Origin: Balamuthia mandrillaris | Lineage: Eukaryota > Discosea > Longamoebia > Balamuthiidae | DNA: 64,000 bases | Direction of reading: 5' to 3' | Assembly (NCBI GenBank): GCA_031835245.1 | Contig: JAVKOQ010000047.1 | Location: 1 to 64,000 of the forward strand | Shown here: in pieces, positions 1-10,727 of the stretch | Numbering within the stretch: position 1 is the stretch's first letter | Layout of the letters: the number at the start of each line of letters is the position of its first letter | Translations under genes and position numbers: made by a program | The notes under the pieces: model-generated | The model's input: the letters and a program-made list of their open reading frames with translations, nothing else | Databases searched by the model: none | Told to the model about the DNA's origin: nothing

Positions 1-1
1 G

Positions 2-940
2 TTCTTTATGCTGGCAGCTGTTTCGTTAATTTATGCACATACAGGTACTACAAATGTTCTGTTGTTGAATATGTGTTCCTTAAGCCCAGAGCGTCAGTTG
101 TTAGTATGGGTTTGTTTTTTCATGGCCTTTTCTATTAAAACACCTATGTTTCCCTTTCACATATGGTTGCCCGAGGCTCATGTAGAAGCACCTACTATAG
201 GTTCGGTCATTTTGGCTGGTGTGTTGTTGAAAATGGGGGGCTATGGATTTTTGCGTTTTGTTGTACCGCTCTTACCCATAGGAAATTATTTTTTTACTCC
301 ATTTGTTTTCGCAATTTCGACTTTAGCAGTGTTGTATACGTCTTTAACAGCTATTCGCCAAATTGATTTGAAGAAAATTATAGCTTATGCTTCGGTATCT
401 CATATGAATTTTGTTGTGTTAGGAATATTTAATTATAGCACTGTGGGTATTTTAGGAAGCATTTTTCTAATGTTGAGTCATGGAATTGTGTCAAGCGGTT
501 TGTTTTTCTGTGTTGGTGTTTTATATGACAGATACCATACACGATTACTTCGTTATTTTGGTGGTATTGCATACTTTATGCCTATATTTGCGGTATGTTT
601 TTTTATACTAATTCTTTCGAATTTTAGTTTTCCCGGGACGAGTAATTTTGTTGGTGAAGTGTTGGTGTTGGGCGGTTTTATTTTTCAAAATATGTTCTGT
701 ACGTTTTTTGTTTTAATATGTATAGTCTTTTCGGTTATATATTCTGTTTGATTGTATAATCGACTATTTTTTGGATCTGTCAATACGCACGCACTTTTGC
801 GTTTTTCTGATTTATCTGAGCGTGAATTTTGGGTTTTAGCTCCGTGTGTTATTCTAACGGTTGTGCTTGGTATTTGTCCAAATATTGTATTGCATAAGTT
901 AGAATGAGCTTCGTTGACATTTTCATTTTTTAGATATTAA
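2..940 (+). CDS. nad4: NADH dehydrogenase subunit 4, 3' part (mitochondrial)
   Basis: Proton-pumping membrane subunit of respiratory complex I. The gene enters from the left edge, so its N-terminus is missing. The reading frame is open from base 2 to TAA at 938-940 only if TGA (749-751 and 905-907) is read as Trp. Multiple hydrophobic helices are visible, with the family pattern [20 protein letters not shown] near residue 45 and the typical ending around LYNRLFFG and REFWVL. The stop overlaps the nad11 start by one base (TAATG). No frameshift is needed here, unlike in its neighbours. Confidence 0.95.
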
Positions 941-2933
941 TGCGGTTTAGTTTAAATGATTACGAATATCAGGTAAGTGACTCTTGGGCACTTTTCAATT
1001 TAATTCAGGTTTGTTCCATGAAAGGGGTTATAATACCCCGTTTTTGTTATTATTCGAAATTATCAATTGCTGGGAATTGTCGGATGTGTTCAATAGAGGA
1101 AGAAGAAAGCCCAAAGCTCGTGGCTTCGTGTGCGATGCCGCTGGCTGACAATATGTTGATTTATACTAATAGTCTGCGCGTTCGAAAATCACGTGAAGGC
1201 GTTTTAGAATTTCTATTAGCGAATCATCCGTTGGATTGTCCTATTTGTGATCAGGGTGGTGAATGTGATTTGCAAGACCAATCTATGATTTTTGGTGGTG
1301 ATCGTGGCCGTTTTTATGATTTTAAGCGTTCCGTTGAAAATAAAAATTGCGGACCCTTGATAAAGACGATTATGATTCGTTGTATCCATTGTACACGTTG
1401 TGTGCGTTTTGCGACCGAAGTAGCTGGGATCTCAGCATTAGGGCTTACTGGCCGCGGCGCTAGTATGCAAGTCGGTTTCTATATTCAAAAATTGTTTGCT
1501 TCGGAAATTTCTGGTAATGTTATAGACCTCTGTCCTGTCGGGGCATCAACTTCAAAACCCTATGCTTTTACTGCACGTCCTTGAGAATTACGTAGTGTTT
1601 TTACGGTAGATCCTTTAGATTCTTTATGTTCTGCTATTCGTGTAGATGTTCGTGGAACATCTATTGCTCGTATACTACCGCGCACAAATAGCGTGCTCAA
1701 TTTGGATTGGATTTCAGATAAAATTCGTTTTTTTTATGATGGTCTTTATCGTCAGCGAATTGCGTCACCTTTTGTTAAAGTTTCGGGTTTTTTTGTCCCA
1801 CTTAGTTGACGTAATACGTTTGGTGTGTTGAAAAAAATGTTGGCTTCTTTTCGTGACCAACTGGTGTTTACTAAAAAATCATTTTTCTTTTTCAGCGCTT
1901 TCTCCGGCCCTTCGGAAAGTCTTGAAGTTTGTTTTTCTGTTCGAAATTTTCTTCAGTTTTTTTCATCTAACCAGTTATCGCAGTGTTATGATGCTTGCCT
2001 TTCCTTTTGACCGAGTAGTTTATTTGCTAATATTGAGTTCGCTGATTTTTTATATTTTGATAACTTAAATATACGTTATCAATCTCCTGTTTTAAATATT
2101 TTATTTCGCAATTCTTATTTGAAAAATAACACACTAGCTGTATATTCTGGTTCAACACCGTTTAACAATTATTTTTATAAGCATGCAGGTAATGAGGCTT
2201 ATACTCGATTCAAAGTGGTTAGGGGTAAGTATTGAGTTTCCTCCCTGTTTCAATTGTTTGAATTTCCGCTCATGCTTTCTGCTTCATTATTCGTGTCCAC
2301 CTTTTTGAATTCAAATTTGTATCAATTTTCTGTTTGGGAAGGGCGAAATACATATGCTTCTTCTGTCTCTGTATTGCATAATCAATTCTTGAATGTAACA
2401 ATGCCTTCTATGAGGTTAGGCGAAAACATATTTAGTTTACAATACTATTTAAATTGCCAACCTGTTGAAACTAAGTCTCCTTTGGCTATATCCGTTTATC
2501 ATGGTCATCACGGTGATCGTCACTTAGAGTTAACAGCTGATGTGTTGCTTCCGTCCACGACTTTTGTTGAGACAAATGCTTTATTTGTAAATATTTGTGG
2601 TGTGGTCCAAAGAGCTAATTGTATTTTTCATTTAGATAAGTTCCGCCACGCTCGATCTTCGTGAAAAATTTTTCGGGCTATGTTGAGCGTTGCGGGGGAT
2701 GTTCTGTGTGATCTTCTTTTAGCTCGCTTGTTCGTTCGCTATGGTATGAATTCCCTCTTTATGCCGTTGATTACCAATATTTAGGGTTGCGGCCTAAAAT
2801 TTCTCGTTTGCCTAATTTGCCGTTAAATCATGGTGTTTTTTCTCCGTATAAAGGTGACACTTTGTCTAAGAATTCTAAAGTTCTTTCACTTTGTCATTTG
2901 TTTCTTCGATCGAATTTGAATGTTCTGTGTTAA
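940..2933 (+). CDS. nad11: NADH dehydrogenase subunit 11, 75-kDa Fe-S subunit (mitochondrial), one frameshift
   Basis: Iron-sulfur subunit of the complex I peripheral arm. The N-terminal ferredoxin-like cysteines (CRMC), the [20 protein letters not shown] block and the [10 protein letters not shown] and DLCPVGA cluster ligands are all visible in the first 210 residues. In-frame TGA codons (for example 1582, 1807, 2008) must be Trp. The starting frame meets TAG at 2782, while the frame one base back stays open to TAA at 2931-2933 and reads as a normal C-terminus ([14 protein letters not shown]). The switch lies between about 2694 and 2742; the G5 run at 2694-2698 is the likeliest site. Mitochondrial encoding of nad11 is an ancestral trait kept in some protists. 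Confidence 0.9.
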
Positions 2934-2951
2934 CTTATTATTAAAAATTTA

Positions 2952-4432
2952 ATGAAATCTTTAATTTTTTTTGTTTTATTCCGGAAATTGTTATTTTTTT
3001 TTTCGTTTTTTTTACTGTAATTTTTCTTAGTTATTTTTCAAATTTTCGTGTAAATCATCCGTCTAGCCGGTTGTTTTATTATAATACAAGGAAGTTATCT
3101 CTTTTAATGGCATTAGTTCTTTTAATTTCCATTGTTTTTTTATTTATGCTTCTTCAAACAAATGTGGTATTTTATTACCAAGGTGGTTTGCGTTTTGATT
3201 TTTTTTCTTATGTGTTTAAGACATTTGTTTTGTTCACGTTTGTAATTCTTTTTTTGTTTTACCTAGTTAATCCAAAAAATTTGGCCTATTTACCAAATGA
3301 ATTTTTAATACTTTGTTTAAGTTTGTTACTCACTTCGTTTTTGTTAATTTCAGCAAACGATTTTTTGATGCTTTTTTATCTCTTGATACCCAAGCCATCC
3401 TTTTGTTTTATTTAATGGCCTATGATTCACATTCTAAAAAGGCAACGGAATCTGCCTGGAAGTATTTTATACTAAATGGGTTCGCTTCAAGTGTGTTATT
3501 ATTCGGTATATCCTTAATGTTTTACGCCCGAAATTCTATAGTTTTTGATGACGTTTTTCTTGTGTTTTCGACAGGGGCTTCTAGTGATACATTAGTTTAT
3601 ATTGGTTTTATGTTTTTTTTAATTGGTTTTTCTATTAAAATTGGTGATGCACCTTTTCATTGGTGGCTTGCCGATATTTTTGAGGGCGTTAATGAACTTG
3701 TTTTGTCCTTTTTAGCAGTTATTTCAAAAATCGGTCAGTTTGGTATTTTGTTTTATATTTTGTCAAAAGTTTCGTTTTTAGGGTTATTTTGGTTTTTTTT
3801 TGTTTTTGGTCTTCTTTCTTTGGTTTTCGGTAGTGTGCAGTTACTTAATCAGTTAAGTTTGCGACGTCAAATTGCTTTTTTTCCGTATACAGTTCGGGTC
3901 TGGTATATATGTTTTTGGGAAATTCTACGTCTGAAATCTGGTCTTTTTCGTTGTATTATTTGTTTATTTCTAATTTATTTTTGCTTGTTTTTATTATGTG
4001 TTTGTTTGTTTTGCGTTGTCCAATTACTCAACAGCCGTTGGTACGAAATTTTTATGATTTTATTTTTGTTTTTCGGAACCATAAAGTTATGTCGTTTTTT
4101 TTCGTTTTTTTTTTAGTCTCGTTACTAGGCCTTCCGCCTTTGGTAGGTTTTTTCCAAAATTTTTTTTTTTATATTCGTTGGCGAGTCATTTGCGGTTTGT
4201 TTATATTTCTATATTTCTTTTGTCGACTATGTTACTGTTATGTCCTTTTGTGTACATTTTTAAAGAAATGTTTTTTTTAATGAATCAAAACTTTTCTTTC
4301 AAAAATCGGTTGGTTGTTATTCCTTTCCCTAATTTAATTCTTTTATCTTTAATTTTTTGTTTTAGTTTGTTTTTATTAGTTGATTTTTCATCGTTTATGC
4401 TTTTCAAAATTAATTTTTATTTTTTCGAATAA
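2952..4432 (+). CDS. nad2: NADH dehydrogenase subunit 2 (mitochondrial), four frameshifts
   Basis: Proton-pumping membrane subunit of complex I. The fragments together give a full-length, very hydrophobic Nad2 with the family landmarks FIPEIV near the N-terminus, TESAWKYFILNGFASS, KIGDAPFHWWLADIFEG and LLGLPPLVGFFQ. Reading it needs four single-base additions, at T runs 2965-2972, 3372-3377, 3876-3882 and 4160-4170; each moves the frame by the same -1 step. With those, the protein runs from ATG 2952 to TAA 4430-4432. The residues on both sides of each join match the family, so the gene is real and only its sequence or frame is disturbed. Confidence 0.88.
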
Positions 4433-4440
4433 TTGGGTTA

Positions 4441-5299
4441 ATGATTTTCTTCAATAAAGGAACTGTTTTAAATTTGACTTTGTTACAATTGTTAATGCCC
4501 GGTTCTTTCGTAGGTTATGATATTTCTCACTGAGATTTTCGTGTTTCAAATTTTCTTTTAGGCGTGCAGAATCGGGTTTATATCCATAATTTGAATTATA
4601 CCTATTCTTTTTTACGTAATTCTTTGAGTTTTGCATTTAATGTTTTAGCACGTAAGGGTTTTTGTGCCTTAGTGAATGAGTCGGTTATTTTTGGTCCTTC
4701 GTTAAAGTTTTTTTTTAATTTTCATTGAAAAAAACACAGTCTTTCTCGTATTTCCATGACATTTAAACGGCTAGTGCGTGGTCTTTTAACGAATCGCAAA
4801 CTCTATAAAAAAGACGTTCTGTTTTTCCTTTTATTCCGCATATTATGTTTATTTTTTCGCCTTCCGAAAGTGCTTTCGTAGTTCACGAGTGTTTTCGTCT
4901 ACACATCCCTTCGGTATCGTTATTCGACACTATTTCATTTATGGTTGAATCTAATTATCGGTTCCCCGCTAACGAGAAGTCGAAAAAAGCTATAATTTTT
5001 TCAACACTATTTCCTATCTTTTTGCGTTGAAGGCTTACCTTGTACGGTCGCGCGTATTTAGGCTTCGTGTATGGAAACGGTATATTTTTAAACTACGCCG
5101 GTTAAAGGGCAAATCGTATATTGTACGTAAAGATGTTTTTGCTCGGACTTTAAATAGGTTTTTTAATAGATTAGCGTACCCTCGTGTTCGTCGTTTAAAA
5201 AAGTTTTTGGCAATGCGTGCTTTGCGCCGACGACGTTTACGTCGAAAAAAAAAATTGTTAGCCCGACGTGCTTTTGGTACTGTATCTTTAAAAATTTAA
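4441..5299 (+). CDS. rps2: Ribosomal protein S2 (mitochondrial), two frameshifts, basic C-terminal extension
   Basis: Small-subunit mitoribosomal protein. The N-terminal half carries the S2 pattern GVQNRVYIHNLNYTYSFLR; the second half carries FSPSESAFVVHECFRLHIPS and RFPANEKSKKAI, the region around the conserved NP-E and IP-V-L-DT motifs. Two single-base additions, in T runs 4822-4826 and 5019-5023, join three frames into one protein ending at TAA 5297-5299. After the S2 fold there is a tail of about 90 residues extremely rich in Arg and Lys. Without the second correction the same bases would be a separate 90-codon ORF with no ATG, so the fused reading is preferred. TGA 4531 is Trp. Confidence 0.78.
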
Positions 5300-5300
5300 A

Positions 5301-7144
5301 ATGCGACGTGATTTACAGGTAAACAAATATAAGTTAATTAGATTGACAGGCAAAGATATCTGAGGGAATATGCTAACAAGGCATGCTGTTTACCTACGCC
5401 TCCGTGTTGAAGACCTTTCGTGTGTCGTTCGAAAAGTTGTTAATTTTGTTATTATAGAATATGAGCGTCGTCGTTTATTTTATTTTTTTGGTCGTTATTC
5501 TTCTTTTGTGAAAAAAAAACGTTCGAGCAGAACCTTTTTTCCATTATTGCTTAATTTTTGGAAAACGGAACGTAATTGATTGTTTCGTTGGTGTATAGAA
5601 TTTTTTTCGTCTACTTTTCGTCCATCGTATTTCAAGTTCACTGGGGGATATTTCCGCATTCCGGTTGTGTTACGTAGTGATATGAGAGAACTTCACATTG
5701 TCCCTAAAGGCAGTGAGCGTTATCGCTTTTTACGTCACAGTGTAGAGGTAGGAGTGAGAAAACGGATGCCGCACGGATATGGACGTAATTTTAGTCTTTG
5801 ACAAGATGTGGTGACTCTTTTAAATTGTTATTTGTATTCTTGGCATAAATATTATGGTCGTTCGGAAAAACGTCTTTTATCTCGTTTACGTCGTATGCGG
5901 TATCGGCTGTCAAAAAATATCAAATATTACAGTCATCCGAAACATCGTAAAATGCTTACTCTTTTATCCATCATTGATAAAAAATTTTTAGGACCTACTG
6001 CATGGGGTGTGCACTTATCTCTTATTAATATTTTGCTTGAAAGGTGCGTTGCCAATTATCCGAAAATCTGCGTTTAAAATTACCTGCGTTATGGCGTTGG
6101 TTGAGCTTTATAAAACCTATGGGTCGCCAGAACATCAAGTCTTCTCGTCCTGTTTTACGTACTATAAAGCGTTTGGCAAAAGTTACAACGAAAACTAATA
6201 AAAAGGTGCCTCGTTTGGTTTATTTTTCAATGCGTCATATTTTGTCTCGGTTTGCTTTATCCCATAATGTACTATTGTCAAAAATACGAACTAGCTTGGT
6301 TTATCCGTATTTTTCATTTTCTTCGTTGGACCCTGCGGACTCATCATGGTTATTTGGGAACGAAGTTACTTCACCGGTTTTGGCCGGTTTTTCGATATCC
6401 AGAATTAGTCGCCCGGCTGTTGGTTTTTATTTACAGTTGACTAGAACAGGACGTGCGCGCACAGCGTGACGGTCTCTTCGTTCTTATTTAGCTACTGGTT
6501 TTATTAGAAATCGTTTGAAAAATCCAAAAAATTTTATTTTGCAATTAAGTTATGGAAATCCGCGGGTTGCTTTTGGTGATTATGAAGAAGGGTTCCGTAT
6601 ACCGCACGTATCGGGTGATCATTTCAAGCGTTCGAAAAAGCAATTTCGTATGCTGGAGTTTTATCGTATACAGACTTTTTATGGCTTGTTTGATCTCCGT
6701 GCGTTTAAACGAAAATATTTTGAGCTGTTCAAATTTAAGAAATATGTGGGTTCTCGCAAGCTTTACCAGTTGTTAGAGTGTAGAGTTATTTTTATTTTAC
6801 ACATGACTAATGTGTTTCCTTCGATGTATTTTATAGATCAGTTACTTACCCATAGACATTTTGTGTTAAAAAACGCTATAGTTACAAATCCTCACCATGT
6901 CCTATCCATTGGTGATTTGGTATTTACTCCTCGCGTTTTTTATTGACGCGCTTTGAATGTTTTTATGCATAAGTTGGTTAATTTTCGTCTAATTTTGAAC
7001 ATGCCTTTGTTTTGTGAGCCCAATTATGTTCTGTTAGCAGCTGCGTTGGTGGGTATTCCATTAAAGCATCAACTTACAGTTCCTTTTCATTCGACGAGGT
7101 CTTCTTTTGATCGTTTTAATTTAGTAAGAAATGCAATACATTAA
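5301..7144 (+). CDS. rps4: Ribosomal protein S4 (mitochondrial), long form, one frameshift
   Basis: Small-subunit mitoribosomal protein. The N-terminus (KYKLIRLTGKDIWGN) resembles the S4 start. Near the C-terminus an S4 RNA-binding domain is clear: LLECRVIFILH, then FPSMYFIDQLLTHRHFVLKN and HVLSIGDLVF. A long Arg/Lys-rich region separates the two, making a protein of about 614 residues, much longer than bacterial S4. One single-base addition in the A4 run at 6063-6066 joins the two halves. In-frame TGA codons, for example 5361, 5577, 6467 and 6944, are Trp. The middle could hide a separate gene such as rps3, but continuity of the frames argues for one product. Confidence 0.7.
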
Positions 7145-7175
7145 ATTTAAAACTTGATTGAATTTTTTTAGAAAA

Positions 7176-7601
7176 ATGAGGGTCAGCGATGGCTCCGCTT
7201 TCTTAAACTGGCGCAGGTGTAGATTATTTTATTGGTTGTGTGCTCTTTGTTTGTTGACGGCTTATCTTGTTTTTCAACTGTACACAACTAACCTTTGCTG
7301 CTGAGATCCCGAAGAGCCGGCAGAAACTATTGGTGTATGGGTAGGAACTATTGGTAGAGTGTTTTTTTGGACATTTATGATCGGGGGTATAGGTTATTGG
7401 GCGTATGAGCATTATTCCGGCAAATTTGATGAGAATAAAGACAAAAAGAAAAAAGATAAGAATAAAAAAGATGACGGCGGCGACAGCGGCAGCGGAGTTT
7501 CCTTGTCTACGAATGGGAAAAACGCTGTTTTTAGTCCTGGGCAAACCCTTAAAAGGTCGGTGTCTAATTTTTATGAAGCCTTTGACGCTAACCTAACCTA
7601 A
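7176..7601 (+). CDS. Mitochondrial ORF of unknown function, 3' end replaced by telomere repeats
   Basis: Reading TGA as Trp, ATG 7176 opens a 141-codon frame. Two hydrophobic stretches (LFYWLCALCLLTAYLVF and VFFWTFMIGGIGYWAY) are followed by a Lys/Asp/Gly-rich low-complexity segment and a short tail. The last four codons and the TAA stop are made of telomere repeat, so the natural C-terminus is unknown and the gene is truncated by the junction at about 7588. I recognise no family; the layout suggests a small inner-membrane protein. Confidence 0.5.
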
Positions 7602-7889
7602 CCCTAACCTAACCTAACCTAACCTAACCTACCCTAACCTAACCTAACCCTAACCCTAACCTAACCCTAACCTAACCCTAACCCTAACCTAACCTAACCT
7701 AACCCTAACCCAACCTAACCCTAACCCTAACCCTAACCTAACCTAACTATAACACTAACCTAACCCTAACCTACCTAACCTAACCCTAACTAACCCTAAC
7801 CTAACCTAACCTAACCTAACCTAACCTAACCCTAACCCTAACCCTAACCCTAACCCTAACCCTAACCCTAACCCTAACCCTAACCCTAG
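7588..7889. repeat. Telomeric repeat array (CCTAA/CCCTAA)
   Basis: About 300 bp of CCTAA and CCCTAA units with a few variants (CCTACC, CCCAACC, ACTATAACACTAACC). The inner 60 bp (about 7828-7887) are uniform CCCTAA; the outer part mixes five- and six-base units. The C-rich strand reads 5'->3' on +, as expected for the left end of a chromosome lying to the right. There is no spacer between the array and the mitochondrial sequence on its outer side. Confidence 0.95.
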
Positions 7890-8619
7890 CCTCTTTCTAC
7901 CCTCTCCTTCCTAGTAGCAAGACCCTTGGAGACTCTACAGCAGGCCTTTTGCTCTCTCAGGGCAGGTCCTTGTACTAGAGTGTGCTCATGCTCTCTTATT
8001 ACTGCTGAAGTGCTGGTACTACCATCAGCGCCATAGCCATGAAGCCCACTGATGAATGCCACCATGAAGAAATAAAGGATTGGCAGATCACTACCTGCTT
8101 CCATTGGTAAGTGGTCCTGTTGGATTTTTGTCGACATAAGCAAAAGAAAAAGGGAGAAAAGTAAAGAAAAGAAGAAAACAGGAAACATGCTTCAAACATC
8201 TGCTGCCTACTGCAAACTTCAAGTTGGTGAGGTGATCTTTTTTTGCAAGTTATATGTGTGAACTTTTGTTTTTCTTCAATCTGCACACATGTGTGCACCT
8301 CCAACAAATCATTTTTTCCCCATCTTTTTGTTTTTCTTCTTTCTTCCAACAAATCATTTTCTTTCAATCTACACATGTGTGTGCACTTCTAACAAACTTT
8401 GATAACACAAACCAACACCTCTTTGACAACAACAAGACTTCATGGGATGAAAGGCAGACTAGTCGTTGGTTCTAACCTTTCTTTTAACAGCTCTATTGCC
8501 CTTTCCTCTTTTCTTTCACAGGTGTCATGACTACTCATTCGTGGCACTCCTTAAGCGCCTGTGCTTGCATTTTCCTTGTTACTTTCTGCAATGCAAAAAA
8601 AGATTCAGAAGTAATATGG
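7890..8619. other. Subtelomeric non-coding sequence
   Basis: No convincing gene. It contains two related blocks around 8275-8310 and 8355-8395, each with a CACATGTGTG palindrome followed by AACAAA, an old local duplication. It otherwise looks like decayed repeat DNA. Confidence 0.6.
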
Positions 8620-8765
8620 AGAACTAAAGGAAGAGTTTAAGGTCAGCAACTTGGTATTTATTCACTCCAAGATGATGTCAATTGGTGAGTCTAAGAAACT
8701 TTGATGTAGTTGAAAAAGAGGACTTTACAAGATTATTAAAATCTATTTCCACAAACAATCAATGC
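8620..8765 (+). pseudogene. Fragment of Ty3/gypsy integrase 3' end
   Basis: The stretch GGTCAGCAACTTGG, TTCACTCCAA and AACTTTGATGTAGTTG matches, on the opposite strand, the 3' end of the pol gene of the full retrotransposon near 11770-11860. It is therefore a second, separate and inverted relic of the same family. No open frame of useful length remains. Confidence 0.65.
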
Positions 8766-8954
8766 ATAGAAAAGCAGTATTTTGATTATTAGTAAAGATC
8801 CCCTTTTTTTATTATGCTTTTTTTCATTTATTAAAGGTTTTTTACTATACTCTTCAAGTAAGTATCAGTTAGGTTGTTTCCTTATCAGCCTTATTATAGT
8901 AATTTTAAATATATACTTCTATTGTTTTTTTTTGAATTCATTTTTTGTTTTATT

Positions 8955-10727
8955 GAGTAAAAATGGGCATGATTGGGTGGTTAACGTCTAGCTGGATTGT
9001 TTTCATGGAGAATAAAATCATATCCAGGTTTCCTTAATCCTTTGAATGGGATGATGACGCCAAATGTGATATACTTTTTCTATGGAGCCAGATATGATAA
9101 TCTGAAATATTTCTGGTGGCAAACATAACCGCTTTGTGGTTGTGCACTGTTATGCCTGTTTTTCTGCAGCGAATGAACAAAGCAAAGAGACAAAACATGT
9201 GTGTATCAACATGGCTACTGGAAGAAGTCAACATACTCATGTTTGCCGTTTGGAGAAGCTTGCAGTTCAATGGTGACAAGAGGAAGCTCAAACCTCAGAA
9301 AGGGCAGAGCGAGAGATGGGAGAGGAAACAGATGATGATGATGATGAAGAAGAGTTCCAACGCCTCTTTCAAGATGGAAGAGTCTACTGAGCCATAATGG
9401 AAAGCGACTCTTGGGATATCTTTTTGCCACTCTCTGAGAGGGTAGTTTTGGACCTTTCAAGGGAGAGCAAACCTTATGTGTTGCGTCATCAAACCTGTGG
9501 AAGGACTCCTAAACTTTCTTGGTTGGACCATATCTTGCTGCTCCTCCTTGTCTATTGCCTGGCCTGCACTTTTGATGACCTGGCAGGACGCTTTTGACTA
9601 AAACAAACCACCATGGAAGCTGCAATAAACAGGATCCGGCCCATCCTTTTGGAAGTGCTTGAGGACAGATGGTGTCAAGGCAATCATCGCTGACCAATCC
9701 CTTTGATGGACAAGGATGAAACGCTCTCCCAATATGCTCACATTGCCCTCCTCGTTGACTCTACCAGTGTGGAAGTCTTTCATCCAAACAACTCTCTGTT
9801 TGAGGAAGGCAAACACTACTTTGATGAAAAGAACAGAATCTATGCGTTGAAGAAGGAAGTTGCGGTGATGGCCTCTCCTCCTCACTTTGCTCTGTTCTCC
9901 TTTCCTGGAGCACCTGGAGCCTGACATGACTCCATTCTCAAAGAGCACTACTCAGCCTACATTCCATACCAAAAGTGCCCAAGAGACTGCTATAATTCAC
10001 TGTGTTGATGGTAATATGAAACAAGCTGGAGTGCATTGTTTGACAAAGGTTATGTTGGCCCAGCTCAAGATACTCCTGGTTTTTGAAGAATAACTATCAA
10101 AAAACAATCTCAGGTGAGGACAGCAGCAGAACATTTTCAAAACAGAGAGCTAGCAAAGCAGGTGCCTATAGAATGCTTTTTTGGATGAATGTACAAGCTT
10201 TGGGCCTTTCTACGCAAGCCCTATCCCTATGATCACAACAAGTTTGATGCTGACATTGATCTTCTCATCCTTCTTGCCAATGAGCATTTACTTTCTGCCC
10301 ATCCGTTAGCAGTTGATGAGCGCCAATATTGTCGTGCTCAAATGCAAAAAAGAAAAGAAAACATGATTGAGAGAGAAAATAAAAGAAAAGAAGCAAAAAG
10401 AAGATATTTAGAAAATACAAGAAAGTGCAGATATAAGCAGTATGAGGACTTTTAAACTTGTTTTATGTTTGTTTTACTTCAAAACTTCAAAAAACAATGA
10501 ATATTTTTTTTAACTCTTTAATTCACATTCTTCTATAAACACCTTTTTTTGGGGGCAAAAACCAACTACATCCTCTCTAGTTATTTATCTTTTACTTGAC
10601 AGCTATGAAGTCCTTCATGCAGGGGGTTATTTTCAATTTGAGGATAGCCTTATCCAGGAAATGATTTTATTCTCCATGAAAACAATCCAGCCAGACTTTA
10701 ACCACCCAATCATGCCCATTTTCACTC
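8955..10727 (+). mobile_element. DNA transposon with 74-bp terminal inverted repeats (Harbinger/PIF-like, degenerate)
   Basis: Bases 8955-9028 and 10654-10727 are inverted copies differing at about five positions; both ends start GAGT(A/G)AAAATGGGCATGATTG. The same trinucleotide ATT flanks both ends (8952-8954, 10728-10730), consistent with a 3-bp target duplication. The inside holds one decayed transposase. The element is 1773 bp long and sits about 1 kb from the telomere. Confidence 0.85.
9397..10455 (+). pseudogene. DDE transposase pseudogene (DDE_Tnp_4 / Harbinger-like)
   Basis: One reading frame runs through the whole stretch without a frameshift but is broken by seven stops, six of them TGA and one TAA (for example 9595, 9922 and 10186). 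An N-terminal helix-turn-helix-like part (LLLLLVYCLACTFDDLAGRF) precedes ALLVDSTSVEVFHPNN with the first catalytic Asp, a GA-stop-HDS block with the second, then GYVGPAQDTPGF and ECFFG followed by MYKLWAFLRKPYPYDHNKFD, characteristic of this family. The C-terminus is Lys/Arg-rich. It is inactive as it stands; the transposon TIRs flank it. Confidence 0.75.

Noticed and set aside
5027-5299. A separate small basic mitochondrial gene
   Set aside because: No ATG; it follows rps2 in the same frame once the T run at 5019-5023 is lengthened by one.
2694-6066. Perkinsus-type programmed frameshifting in the mitochondrial genes
   Set aside because: The shift sites share no codon (no AGG or CCC rule), differ in length and base, and most coincide with homopolymers, so error is simpler.
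9397-10455. TGA as a sense codon in the nuclear transposase
   Set aside because: Related transposases have Gly, Arg or Trp at different TGA sites, one stop is TAA, and intact nuclear genes here end in TGA; decay fits better.
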